Source of the DNA: Mesorhizobium shangrilense
Lineage (GTDB): Bacteria; Pseudomonadota; Alphaproteobacteria; Rhizobiales; Rhizobiaceae
NCBI RefSeq assembly: GCF_040537815.1
Contig: NZ_JBEWSZ010000012.1
Coordinates: forward strand, 44,716 to 108,715
Reading direction: 5' to 3'
Length of the DNA stretch: 64,000 nt
The notes under the pieces: model-generated
Seen by the model: only the letters and a program-made list of their open reading frames with translations
What the model was told of the DNA's origin: nothing
Database searches by the model: none
Position numbers and translations under genes: made by a program
Part shown: one piece after another, positions 1 through 8,705 of the stretch
Position numbering within the stretch: the first letter of the stretch is position 1
Layout: every line of letters begins with the position of its first letter

Positions 1-38
1 ACAAGCTGATCGGCGAAGCCACCGCCGGCACGCAGTAG
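1..38 (+). CDS. C-terminal end of an upstream gene, probably the RND efflux periplasmic adaptor
   Basis: The window opens inside a reading frame whose last residues read KLIGEATAGTQ before a TAG at 36-38. It lies 79 bases upstream of the RND pump gene on the same strand. The HlyD/AcrA-type adaptor usually precedes the pump, so this is probably its C-terminus, but that rests on position only. A hairpin with 7-bp arms (54-60 and 66-72) lies between the two genes. Confidence 0.45.
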   Translation, partial: KLIGEATAGTQ

Positions 39-117
39 CGCAAGGGGCGCCGGCGCCGGGCCTTGCCCGGCGACGTCAGTCTGTTCGCCACTCCCGAAAG
101 CAACAGCAGGCTAAGTC

Positions 118-3100
118 ATGGATATCGTCAGACTCGCAATCAACAATGCCCGCCTGACCATTTCGGTCCTGGTCTTCCTGCTGATCGCGGGCTGGGTCGC
201 CTATCAGTCGACACCGAAGGAAGCGGAGCCCGACGTTCCGATTCCGATGATGTATGTCAGCCTGATCTATCAAGGCATTTCGCCGGAGGATTCGGAGCGC
301 CTTCTGCTGCGGCCGATGGAAAGCAAGCTGAAGAGTCTGAAGGGCCTCAAGGAAATGCGCTCGGCCGCTTTCCAGGGTGGCGGCTATGTGCTGGTCGAGT
401 TCCAGCCGCAGACGAACCTGGCGACGGCGTTGCAGGATACGCGCAGCAAGGTGCAGGACGGCAAGGCCGACCTGCCGCAGGCTGCCGAGGAGCCTGTCGT
501 CACCGAAGTCAATATTTCCGAATTTCCGGTGCTCGTCGTCACGCTGTCGGGCGAATTGCCCGAGCGCGTGCTGGCCGCCGCGGCGCGTGAACTGCGCGAC
601 CGGATCGAGGAAGTGCCCGGCGTGCTCGAAGGGTCGCTGCAAGGCTCGCGCGACGATCTCGTCGAAGTGGTCATCGATCCGATGAAGCTGTCGTCCTATG
701 GGCTGCAGCTCGATCAGCTGATTGGCGCCGTTTCGGCTTCCAACAGCCTTGTCGCCGCTGGCAACATCGAAGGGTCGCAGGGCAAATACGCGGTCAAGGT
801 GCCGTCGCTGATCGAAACGCCGGAGGACGTGGCGTCCCTGCCGGTGGTCGCCGGCCCCAATGCCGTGGTCCAGGCCAAGGATATCGCGACGATCCGCTCG
901 ACCTTCGCCGATGCCACGACGATCACCCGGCTCAACGGCAAGCCTGCCGTCGCCATCGAGGTCAAGAAGCGCATCGGCGCCAATCTGATCGATACGCTGA
1001 CCAAGGTCAGGGCGGTGTCCGACGCCTTCGTCAAGACGATGCCGGAAGGTCTGAACGTCACCTACACACAGGACAAGTCGGTCTTCGTCAACCAGTTGCT
1101 GGGGGACCTGCAGAACCACGTCATGATCGCCGTCATCCTGGTGTTCATCGTCATTCTCTACGCGTTGTCCGGCCGTGCCTCGTTGCTGATTGGGCTGGCC
1201 ATTCCATCGTCCTTCCTGATCGGCATCCTGCTCTTGGCCATGATGGGCTACACGATCAACATGATCGTGCTGTTCAGCCTCATCCTGGCGGTCGGCATGC
1301 TGGTCGACGACGCCATCATCGTCACCGAATTCGCCGAACGACGGATGAGCGAAGGCATGCCGAAGGAGGAAGCCTTCGCGCTTGCCGCCAAGCGCATGGC
1401 CGGCCCGGTCATCGCGGCGACGATGACGCGCATCGCCGCCTTCTCGCCGCTGCTGTTCTGGCCGGGCATCATCGGCGACTTCATGAAGTACATGCCGATC
1501 ACCTTGATCGTCACGCTGTCGGCCTCGATGCTCTACGCGCTGGTCTTTGCCCCGACGCTGGGAGCCATCTTCGCCAAGGCCCCGGCGCATCACGAGCATG
1601 GCAATCGCGACGGCTGGTACATGGCTGTTGTCAAGCAGGCGGTGCGTTTCCCCGTCACCGTGCTTGTGCTCACAGTCACGCTGCTGTTCGGTATCGGTTT
1701 CGCCTATTCGAAATACGGTGCTGGCGTCGAGTTCTTCCCAAGTGTCGAGCCCGACTACGGCCTGCTCTATGTGCATGCCCGCGGTAACCTTTCGCTGGCC
1801 GAAATGGACACCGCGACCAAGATTGCCGAAAAAAGGCTGCTCGGCTGGCCGGGCCTGAAGTCGGTCTACACCCGCGTCGGCAAGTCCAGCGGTGGCGGCC
1901 AGGATGTCCCCGAGGACGTCGTCGGTGTCATCCAGTACGAATTCGTCGACTGGCGCGAGCGCAAATCGGCTAACCAGATCCTCAACGATCTGCGCGGCGT
2001 CATGGCCGGCATCCCCGGCGTCGATGTCGAGGTTCGGGTGCCGGAAGCCGGCCCGCCGACCGGCAAGCCGATCCAGATCAGGCTTTCGGCCGTCGATCCC
2101 AAGGGACTGGACGAGAAAGCCCGGGCTGTTGCTGCGCGCATCGCCAAGGTGCCTGGCGTCATCGATATCTCCGATGGCCTGCCACCGCCCGGTGTCGACT
2201 GGGCGATCGAGGTCGACCGCGCCAAGGCGGCGCAATACGGCATCAGCCCGACCTCGGTCGGAACCGTGGTGCAGCTGGTGACCAACGGGCTCAAGCTCAG
2301 CGAGTACCGTCCTGCCGGCGCCGACAAGGCGGTCGATATCAGGCTGCGGCTGCCGGAGGACCGGCGCACCTTGTCCACGCTGGACGAGTTGAGGGTGCAG
2401 ACCTCGCAAGGGTCGGTGCCGATCTCGAACTTCGTCGTCCGCAAGGCAAAACCGAGCGTCGGCGTGCTCAACCGCATCGATGGCGCCCGTACGGTGGTGG
2501 TGCAGGCCAATGTCGCGGCCGGCGCTCAGGTCGCGGCCGTCCAGCAGGAGGTCACGAAGGCTGTCGCCGACATGAACCTCGGCAGCGGCATACGCTGGAA
2601 GCTTGCCGGTTCGAACGAAGACAGTGCAGAGGCCAGCGCGTTCCTAGGCAAGGCCTTTGGCGCGGCAATCTTCCTGATCTTCCTCGTGCTTCTGGCGCAG
2701 TTCAACAAGTTCACCAGCGTCTGGCTGGTGCTGTCCTGCGTGGTCATGGCGACGATCGGCGTCTTCCTGGGATTGCTGATAACCGGAGAAACATTCGGCA
2801 TCGTCATGTCCGGCATCGGCGTCATCGCGCTGGCCGGCGTGGTGGTGAACAACAACATCGTCTTGATCGACACCTACGACCGGCTGCGCGAGGAGGGCTG
2901 GGACAAGATGGACGCGGTGCTGCAGACCTGCAGGGAACGCGCCCGTCCGGTGGTGCTGACGGCGGTGTCGGCCATTCTCGGCGTGCTGCCGATCGCCTTC
3001 GGCCTTGGCCTCGAAATCTTCCATCACGAGACGACGATCAATGCGCCGTCGACGCAATGGTGGATTTCGCTGTCCTCGGCGATCGTCTTCGGCCTCTCCT

Positions 3101-3291
3101 TCGCCACGGTTCTGACGCTGGTGGTGACGCCGTCGATGCTGATGGTGTTCACCCGCGCCAAGGTGAAGCCTGGCGCGCGGCGCGGCTGGTTCAGTCGGCT
3201 GTTCCGGCGCGGCAAGGGCGAGGTCTCGTCGACTGAAGCGCCAGGGCGCGATATCGAGCCAGCAGCCGCTTTCCCCAAGGCAGCCGAATAG
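118..3291 (+). CDS. RND-family multidrug/metabolite efflux transporter, inner-membrane pump
   Basis: This 1057-aa protein has the length and layout of a hydrophobe/amphiphile efflux-1 type RND pump. A first membrane helix lies near residues 13-31, a periplasmic porter domain follows, then helices around 335-535, a second porter domain and a last helix block near 865-1020. The intramembrane Asp pair that relays protons is present as D397-D398 in the GMLVDDAIIV motif. Such pumps form a trimer, coupling proton entry to export through a periplasmic adaptor and an outer-membrane channel. The ATG at 118 follows AGCAGG at a suitable distance. The substrate cannot be read from the sequence. A long open frame on the opposite strand is a codon-bias shadow. 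Confidence 0.93.
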   Translation: MDIVRLAINNARLTISVLVFLLIAGWVAYQSTPKEAEPDVPIPMMYVSLIYQGISPEDSERLLLRPMESKLKSLKGLKEMRSAAFQGGGYVLVEFQPQTNLATALQDTRSKVQDGKADLPQAAEEPVVTEVNISEFPVLVVTLSGELPERVLAAAARELRDRIEEVPGVLEGSLQGSRDDLVEVVIDPMKLSSYGLQLDQLIGAVSASNSLVAAGNIEGSQGKYAVKVPSLIETPEDVASLPVVAGPNAVVQAKDIATIRSTFADATTITRLNGKPAVAIEVKKRIGANLIDTLTKVRAVSDAFVKTMPEGLNVTYTQDKSVFVNQLLGDLQNHVMIAVILVFIVILYALSGRASLLIGLAIPSSFLIGILLLAMMGYTINMIVLFSLILAVGMLVDDAIIVTEFAERRMSEGMPKEEAFALAAKRMAGPVIAATMTRIAAFSPLLFWPGIIGDFMKYMPITLIVTLSASMLYALVFAPTLGAIFAKAPAHHEHGNRDGWYMAVVKQAVRFPVTVLVLTVTLLFGIGFAYSKYGAGVEFFPSVEPDYGLLYVHARGNLSLAEMDTATKIAEKRLLGWPGLKSVYTRVGKSSGGGQDVPEDVVGVIQYEFVDWRERKSANQILNDLRGVMAGIPGVDVEVRVPEAGPPTGKPIQIRLSAVDPKGLDEKARAVAARIAKVPGVIDISDGLPPPGVDWAIEVDRAKAAQYGISPTSVGTVVQLVTNGLKLSEYRPAGADKAVDIRLRLPEDRRTLSTLDELRVQTSQGSVPISNFVVRKAKPSVGVLNRIDGARTVVVQANVAAGAQVAAVQQEVTKAVADMNLGSGIRWKLAGSNEDSAEASAFLGKAFGAAIFLIFLVLLAQFNKFTSVWLVLSCVVMATIGVFLGLLITGETFGIVMSGIGVIALAGVVVNNNIVLIDTYDRLREEGWDKMDAVLQTCRERARPVVLTAVSAILGVLPIAFGLGLEIFHHETTINAPSTQWWISLSSAIVFGLSFATVLTLVVTPSMLMVFTRAKVKPGARRGWFSRLFRRGKGEVSSTEAPGRDIEPAAAFPKAAE

Positions 3292-3312
3292 AACGTACCT
3301 GCGATTGACGAC

Positions 3313-3344
3313 AAAGGCCGCCAGGAACAACCGGGCGGCCTTTT
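3313..3344 (+). terminator. Rho-independent terminator after the RND pump gene
   Basis: Ten-base arms AAAGGCCGCC and GGCGGCCTTT flank an 11-base loop and end in a T run. It sits 21 bases after the pump stop codon. Confidence 0.85.
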
Positions 3345-3383
3345 GCATTGTTTCCCCATAATCTCACAGCGGGGAAGCCTCTG

Positions 3384-3707
3384 ATGCCGATCACCACGAT
3401 TCTCATCATCGTCCTGATCCTTGTCCTGATCGGCGCTATGCCAGCATGGCCGCATTCGCGGTCCTGGGGCTATGGGCCGTCCGGAATAGTCGGAGCGATG
3501 CTGGTCCTGCTCCTCATTCTGTTGGTGTTGGGGCGGCTCAGAAACGGCCTCAGGCCGGTGGCGGAAAGTGATGGACACAGCATGTCCATGTCCGTCGCTT
3601 TTGTGTTCACGCAGCTTTGGACGCACGCGCGACCGTCGCGATGCCGATGTCTCCGAGAGCCCCGGCGACCGCCCGATCCAGCGGCGTATGCGGGATCTCG
3701 CCGATGA
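3384..3707 (+). CDS. DUF3309 small membrane peptide with an unusual C-terminal extension
   Basis: The first ~50 residues match the DUF3309 pattern: a short hydrophobic helix, then PAWPHSRSWGYGPSG, a second hydrophobic helix and a final GR. Family members normally stop there at about 50 aa. Here no stop follows and the frame runs on to 107 aa, the last ~34 codons lying antisense to the converging SDR gene. The ATG at 3384 is preceded by GGGGAAG. The extension is rich in Arg/Pro and looks like non-selected sequence, so the stop was probably lost by mutation or a small indel. The function of the family is unknown. Confidence 0.7.
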   Translation: MPITTILIIVLILVLIGAMPAWPHSRSWGYGPSGIVGAMLVLLLILLVLGRLRNGLRPVAESDGHSMSMSVAFVFTQLWTHARPSRCRCLREPRRPPDPAAYAGSRR

Positions 3708-4566
3708 TGCCCTCAAGCCGTGTCGAGGCCAGTTGGTGGCGCTCGAAGCGCAGATAGGACATCGAGACGATCTCGCGCCACATCGCCACGAAGGGGCTGC
3801 CGGCGCGCAGCACCCACCAGGGCATCGATGTCATCTTGAGCGGACGGCCAACAGCTTTTTCGGCAGCGGCCCTGATCTCCAGATCAGTGACTGCGTGGCC
3901 CGGAAAGTTCAGCGCCTCGTAGAAGTCGAGCTTATCCAGATTCTTGGCCAGCGCGACGAAGCCTAGGGCGAAGTCCGGTAGATAGGCCCATTCATGCACG
4001 AGATCGACTGGACCAGGTGCGGTGTAGATGCCCTTGCCTATCTTGGCGGCGACGACCAGGTCGAACCACGAGCCGCTGCCGGTGCCGCCGAAGAAATCGC
4101 CGGCCCGAAGCAGAATGGTGCGGACGCGGCCGGCGTCGGCCTCACGGCGAAACAGGTCTTCCATGGCGCAGCGGATGCGGCCTTTCTCGGTCGTCGGGTG
4201 GAACGGGGTGTCCTCGGTGATCACCGCCGGCATTGGCGAGCCATAATTGTACACGGTGCCGGGGAAGAGATGCAGGGCGCCATTCGCATGGCAGGCGGCC
4301 ATGACGTTCTCGGCCATAGGCAGGCACTTGCCCCAGTCGGTGTAGATCGGGTTGAGGCCGTTGAAGATGACGTCGACGCCTGCCGTCGCCCGGATGAGGG
4401 CATCACGGTCGAGCGCGTCGCCGGCGGCGGCTGTCGCGCCCTTGAGTTCCGCCGGCACCTTGCCGCTGCGGGTAATGGCGCGGACGTCGTAGCCCGCGTC
4501 GATGAAGGCTTTGGCAACCACGCGGCCGAGCCGGCCATTGGCGCCGAGAATTGCGATCTTGGTCAT
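3607..4566 (-). CDS. NAD(P)-dependent epimerase/NmrA-like atypical SDR protein
   Basis: This 319-aa protein starts with a Rossmann nucleotide-binding motif, GANGRLGRVV at residues 8-17, followed by an acidic/basic specificity region and an FNGLNP strand typical of extended or atypical short-chain dehydrogenases. An extended-SDR Tyr-x-x-x-Lys pair is not obvious, so it may be an NmrA-like sensor or reductase. The ATG at 4566 follows GGAGA. It is divergent from the LysR gene 94 bases away, suggesting control by that regulator. Substrate unknown. Confidence 0.8.
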   Translation of the reverse strand: MTKIAILGANGRLGRVVAKAFIDAGYDVRAITRSGKVPAELKGATAAAGDALDRDALIRATAGVDVIFNGLNPIYTDWGKCLPMAENVMAACHANGALHLFPGTVYNYGSPMPAVITEDTPFHPTTEKGRIRCAMEDLFRREADAGRVRTILLRAGDFFGGTGSGSWFDLVVAAKIGKGIYTAPGPVDLVHEWAYLPDFALGFVALAKNLDKLDFYEALNFPGHAVTDLEIRAAAEKAVGRPLKMTSMPWWVLRAGSPFVAMWREIVSMSYLRFERHQLASTRLEGIIGEIPHTPLDRAVAGALGDIGIATVARASKAA

Positions 4567-4660
4567 GTTTCGTCTCCGTGTTTGCGTTAGGCCCCAAATA
4601 TGGGCTGTCGGAAAACGAATGAAAATTGACTGAAATTGGCGATGTGATATTCAATTATGA
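4567..4660. promoter_or_regulatory. Divergent promoter region between the SDR and LysR genes
   Basis: This AT-richer stretch separates two divergent genes, the usual layout of a LysR regulator and its target. A dyad ATTCA-ATTA-TGAAT (4649-4662) overlaps the LysR start codon and could serve autoregulation. The assignment is inferred from layout. Confidence 0.5.
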
Positions 4661-5575
4661 ATGACTGAAATCGACTGGAACCTGATCAAGAGCTTCGTGA
4701 CCGTGGCTGAAACCGGCAGCCTGTCGGCGGCGGCACGTAAACTCTCCGCAAGTCAGCCGACGCTCGGCCGTCACATCTCGGAACTGGAGCAGGCGCTCGG
4801 CGTCACGCTGTTCCGGCGCGGACGGCGCGGCTATGCGTTGACGGAGGCGGGGGCCACGTTGTTCGAGCGCGGCAAGGCCGTCAGCGAGCAGGCGAGTGCG
4901 TTTTCACTGCTGGCGCTGGGCTCGGTCGAGGCGATCGAGGGCACGGTGCGCATTGCCGCCAGCGAGGTGGTGGCCGCCTATGTGCTGCCGGAGATGACGG
5001 CACGGCTCGGCATCGAGGAACCTGGCATCGAAGTCGAGATCGTTGCGTCGAACCAGGTGGAGAACCTGTTGCGCCGCGATGCCGACATCGCGATCCGCAT
5101 GGTCAAGCCGGCGCAGAACGAATTGGTGGCGCGCAAGGTCACCGACATTGCGCTCTGTGCCTGCGCGGCAAAGTCCTATCTCGACCGTCGCGGCCGGCCA
5201 CGCGCGCCCAGTGATCTTGCAGAGCACGATCTGATCGGCTTCGACCGCAGCGACGAGATTATCAGAGGCTTTGCCCAGTTCGGCGTCTCGATCGCCCGCA
5301 GCGGCTTTCGCTTCAGGGCCGACAACCAGATCGTACTGTGGGAAGCGGTGCGGGCCGGAAACGGCATCGGATTTGGCCAGGAGCCGCTGGCCGACCGTGA
5401 TCCATTGGTGGAGAAGGTGCTGCCTGGCCTACAATTGCCGGCGCTGCCGGTGTGGCTGGCCATGCATCGCGACGTGCGCACCAGCGTGCGCATCCGTCGG
5501 GTAGTGGATTTCCTCCACGAGGAACTGAAGCGTTATTCGGCCGGCGCGGCGCTGGGCGCGAATTCGGCGCGGTGA
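4661..5575 (+). CDS. LysR-family transcriptional regulator
   Basis: The 304-aa protein has an N-terminal winged helix-turn-helix (about residues 1-60, with SLSAAARKLSASQPTLGRHI typical of LysR) and a periplasmic-binding-like effector domain (about 90-290). It probably controls the divergent SDR gene, itself, or the MFS carrier downstream. Its last 43 bases overlap the 3' end of the convergent MFS gene. The effector is unknown. Confidence 0.93.
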   Translation: MTEIDWNLIKSFVTVAETGSLSAAARKLSASQPTLGRHISELEQALGVTLFRRGRRGYALTEAGATLFERGKAVSEQASAFSLLALGSVEAIEGTVRIAASEVVAAYVLPEMTARLGIEEPGIEVEIVASNQVENLLRRDADIAIRMVKPAQNELVARKVTDIALCACAAKSYLDRRGRPRAPSDLAEHDLIGFDRSDEIIRGFAQFGVSIARSGFRFRADNQIVLWEAVRAGNGIGFGQEPLADRDPLVEKVLPGLQLPALPVWLAMHRDVRTSVRIRRVVDFLHEELKRYSAGAALGANSAR

Positions 5576-6714
5576 GCAAGCCCTGCCATCAGCAGGACAA
5601 CAATCAGCAGGCCAGACATGGCGATGAAGATCGGCCCGAAGCTCGAATGCTCGGCGACAAAGCCGATCGCCGATGGCGCCACCAATATGCCGGAATAGCC
5701 CATGGTGGTGACCACGCTCATGCCGGTGCCCGATGACATGCCTTCCTGGTTGCCGCCAGCCGAAAAGATGATCGGCACCATGTTGGCGATGCCGAAGCCG
5801 CAAAAGGCAAAGGCCGCGATGGCGAGCCAGGGCGACGGCGACAGGCCGGCCACCAGCATGCCGGTGGCGGCGACGAGGGCCGACACGCGCAATGTCAACA
5901 CCGCGCCGAAGCGGTTGCGCACGCCGTCGCCAAAGAAGCGCATGATGGCCATGACGCCGGAAAAGGCGGCGTAGGCGAGCCCCGCGACGGCAAGGTCGGC
6001 GCCAAGCTCCTGGCGCAGATAAAGTGCTCCCCAGTCCAGCACCGCGCCCTCGGAGATCATCGTCAGCAGTGCCATCAGCCCGACCAGATAGACCAGCGGA
6101 TTTCCCGGCAGCGCGAATTTGTGGTGCTCGGCCGCCTGCGGCCTGTCCTCGGCGATCAGATGGCGGATCGCCACCGCGATCACCACGAAGGCGAGCGCCG
6201 TCACCACCGCCGCATGGGCAAGATGGCCGTAATGCTGGATGGCGAAGCCACCCAGACCGCCACCGGCGAAACCGCCAAGGCTCCAGAAGCCGTGCGAGGA
6301 CGACATGATGGCGCGGGAGAGCCGCCGCTCGACCACAACCGCATTGGCGTTCATGGCGACATCCATGCCGCCGATCGAACCGCCGAAGATGAACATCGCG
6401 ATGGCCGCCAGCGGTACATTGGGCGCCAGCGCCACGACCAGCAGGCCGAGGCTGCCGCACAGGCCGAACCAGCGCAGCACGGTGCGCGAACCGTGTCTCG
6501 AGATCAGGTGCCCGCACCAGGTCATGGCGGCGACCGCGCCAGCGCCGAACAGCAGGATCAGCAGGCCGAGGGTGAACTTCGAGATGTCCAGCCGGGTCAG
6601 GAACACCGGAATCTGCGGCGCCCAGCTGCCAGTCAGGAAGCCATTGGCGAGAAAGATGGCTGCTACAGCCCATCGCCCACGATTGGCGATTTGCATGGCG
6701 TTCGACACGTTCAT
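5533..6714 (-). CDS. MFS transporter, YbjJ-like
   Basis: A 393-aa hydrophobic protein with about 12 predicted membrane helices in two halves. The opening helix with NGFLTGSWAPQIP resembles the YbjJ branch of the major facilitator superfamily. It is a predicted inner-membrane secondary carrier. The gene converges on and overlaps the LysR gene. The ATG at 6714 gives a normal N-terminus; an in-frame ATG six codons later is possible. The transported compound cannot be inferred. Confidence 0.87.
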   Translation of the reverse strand: MNVSNAMQIANRGRWAVAAIFLANGFLTGSWAPQIPVFLTRLDISKFTLGLLILLFGAGAVAAMTWCGHLISRHGSRTVLRWFGLCGSLGLLVVALAPNVPLAAIAMFIFGGSIGGMDVAMNANAVVVERRLSRAIMSSSHGFWSLGGFAGGGLGGFAIQHYGHLAHAAVVTALAFVVIAVAIRHLIAEDRPQAAEHHKFALPGNPLVYLVGLMALLTMISEGAVLDWGALYLRQELGADLAVAGLAYAAFSGVMAIMRFFGDGVRNRFGAVLTLRVSALVAATGMLVAGLSPSPWLAIAAFAFCGFGIANMVPIIFSAGGNQEGMSSGTGMSVVTTMGYSGILVAPSAIGFVAEHSSFGPIFIAMSGLLIVVLLMAGLAHRAEFAPSAAPAE

Positions 6715-6846
6715 AAGGCGATTCCGGTCCGAAAATGACTTCGAGCGGCAAATTAGATCGATTCAATTTTCAGTCAAGCACTCTTTCGGGAAAGCATTTG
6801 GGCCAAACAAGGCGTCGATGGTGATCGACGAATGTCGGTGGCGGAC

Positions 6847-7155
6847 CTAGTGGTCCTTGGGTCGCCTTGCCTCGAATTCGGCCTTCTTGGCGTCGGAGGC
6901 CTCGGTCTGGTTGAGTGCCTGCCATTGCGCGTAGGGCATGCCGTAGACGATCTCGCGCGACTGGTCCTTGGTGAGATCGACGCCCTCGGCGTTCGCCGCC
7001 TCGCGATACCAGTTGGACAGGCAGTTGCGGCAGAAGCCGGTGAGATTCATCAGGTCGATGTTCTGTACGTCGTTGCGTTCACGCAGATGCTCGACCAGCC
7101 GGCGAAAGGCGGCTGCCTCGAAATCGCGCTTCTGCTCGTCGCTGAGTTCGGTCAT
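6847..7155 (-). CDS. DUF1244 family protein
   Basis: The 102-aa protein matches the DUF1244 (COG3492) family, which is common in alphaproteobacteria. Its hallmark is the stretch NLTGFCRNCLSNWYREAA near residues 41-58 with a CxxC pair. The start at 7155 follows a perfect AAGGAGG. It lies 18 bases downstream of the N-formylglutamate amidohydrolase-family gene on the same strand, so the two are probably cotranscribed. Function unknown; the CxxC pair could hold metal or be redox-active. Confidence 0.88.
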   Translation of the reverse strand: MTELSDEQKRDFEAAAFRRLVEHLRERNDVQNIDLMNLTGFCRNCLSNWYREAANAEGVDLTKDQSREIVYGMPYAQWQALNQTEASDAKKAEFEARRPKDH

Positions 7156-7173
7156 GGAAACCTCCTTGCGGTC

Positions 7174-7971
7174 TTACAGCGGCCCGGTGCGGGAGCCGAA
7201 TTGCCTGACCACATGTATGTCGGCACGGCGGTCGATGGCGTCAACGATCGGCGCCAGGCGCTCCGCCCACGCCAGTGCGCCCTTGCCGTCGGCGATCAGG
7301 TCCTGGCGGATCTCGATCAGCGCATGGGCAAAACCGTTGACGATGGCGTGCTTGAACATTGTGTCACCGCGCAGCGCGCCGTCATAGGGCTCGTTGTCAC
7401 CGACGATGAGGCTTGTGTCCGCGGCCAGCATGTCGATCAATGGCCGCGCCACGCGGTCGTCGAGGTCCCACAGAATGCCGACGTGCCAGGGACGCTTGAT
7501 GCCCTGCATGACCGGCGTGAAGGAATGCACGGAGAAGATGAAGGGCGCCTGCCCAGACGCCTGTGCGACGGATGCGACCATTGCCCCGATCGCATCATGA
7601 TAGGGACGATAGAAGCGATCGAGCCGTCTTTCGCGCTCTTCCGTGGCCAGAGGATAGTTTCCCGGGACGACCGTGCCGTCGTATAGCTGGCGAATCAGCG
7701 TCGGATCGTCCTCGCCGCGATTGGGATCGATCAGCAGGCGTGAGAAATTGCAGAGGACGGCCGGCACACCGAGCAGGGCGGCCAGTTCACGCGTCACCGT
7801 CTCGACACCGATGTCGTAGGCAATGTGGCGCTCGAATTCCGCCGCCGGCAGGCCGAGGCTGCCATAGTCTTCCGGCAGGTCGCGGCGAGCATGGTCGCCC
7901 AGCAGCACAATGCCTCGCTTGCGGTCGCCCTCGACAATATCGAAAGGCGCGAAAACTGTGGATCGGGTCAT
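7174..7971 (-). CDS. N-formylglutamate amidohydrolase family protein
   Basis: The 265-aa protein shows the family's features: GDHARRDLPEDYG near residues 25-37, a DIGVE segment, and conserved acidic and His residues in the central and C-terminal parts (SVHSFTPVM, VGDNEPYDG). HutG-type enzymes hydrolyse N-formyl-L-glutamate in histidine breakdown, but no hut genes are nearby, so the true substrate may be another N-acyl amino acid. It is probably the first gene of a unit with DUF1244. Confidence 0.85.
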   Translation of the reverse strand: MTRSTVFAPFDIVEGDRKRGIVLLGDHARRDLPEDYGSLGLPAAEFERHIAYDIGVETVTRELAALLGVPAVLCNFSRLLIDPNRGEDDPTLIRQLYDGTVVPGNYPLATEERERRLDRFYRPYHDAIGAMVASVAQASGQAPFIFSVHSFTPVMQGIKRPWHVGILWDLDDRVARPLIDMLAADTSLIVGDNEPYDGALRGDTMFKHAIVNGFAHALIEIRQDLIADGKGALAWAERLAPIVDAIDRRADIHVVRQFGSRTGPL

Positions 7972-8186
7972 TGGCGGGAAATGGTCTGTTCGCTGGCTTC
8001 CTGGGAGGGTGCTATCGTCATTCCACGAAGAGGACGCTCGCGCAATGCCGTTGTTTGGCCACGGTTTCTGCGGAAATCTGGCAGAAGCGACGAAATCGCG
8101 CGCCAGGGCCTTTCTAAATCGATTGGAATTGGACAGAACGGCGCGTTGACATGCGCCCGGACTTTTCCGAAAAGGGGCGCAGAGAG

Positions 8187-8705
8187 ATGCTGATGTGGTT
8201 CTTCAGGGGTTTTGGAATGGGTTCCGCTGGCGGGCAGCGCGCGCGCTATGCCTTTGCCATGCCGGTCCTGACCCTTGCCGTGGGCTTGTCCGCTATGGTC
8301 ATGGCTTCGCCGGCACGCGCCGATTTCCGCGTCTGCAACGCCACACAGAACCTGGTCGGCGTCGGCATCGGTTATCGCGCCAAGGCCGGCTGGATCACCG
8401 AGGGCTGGTGGCACATCGAGGGATCGAGCTGCAAGACGTTGATCGAAGGGCCGCTGTCATCAAGGTTTTACTATCTTTATGCAGAAGACGCCGAGCGCGG
8501 CGGACGCTGGGACGGCCCGATCAACATGTGCGTGGCTGAAAAAGAGTTCAAGATCGCCGGCGTAACCGACTGCGTCGCCCGGGGCTTCCAGCGCGCCGGA
8601 TTCCAGGAATATGACACGGGCGAACAGGCAAGCTGGATGGTCCAGCTGACCGATGAGCCCGCAACGGGAGGCGCTCCAGCCGCCCCGGGAACGAACAGTC
8701 AATGA
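8187..8705 (+). CDS. DUF1036 secreted protein preceding pyruvate kinase
   Basis: A 172-aa protein with an N-terminal signal peptide ending near MASPARA-DF and a DUF1036 domain carrying FRVCNATQN and several Cys residues likely to form disulfides in the periplasm. The frame is open from an ATG at 8151, but that start has no ribosome binding site, whereas 8187 and 8193 follow AGGGGCGCAGAGAG. The gene ends inside the first codon of pyk (ATGA overlap), so the two are translationally coupled. The role is unknown; from memory this neighbourhood is common in rhizobia. Confidence 0.85.
   Translation: MLMWFFRGFGMGSAGGQRARYAFAMPVLTLAVGLSAMVMASPARADFRVCNATQNLVGVGIGYRAKAGWITEGWWHIEGSSCKTLIEGPLSSRFYYLYAEDAERGGRWDGPINMCVAEKEFKIAGVTDCVARGFQRAGFQEYDTGEQASWMVQLTDEPATGGAPAAPGTNSQ

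Noticed and set aside
76..2409. 777-aa open frame on the minus strand opposite the RND pump gene
   Set aside because: It mirrors the codon positions of the pump, is rich in His/Arg/Asp without domain features, and has no ribosome-binding site. It is a high-GC shadow.
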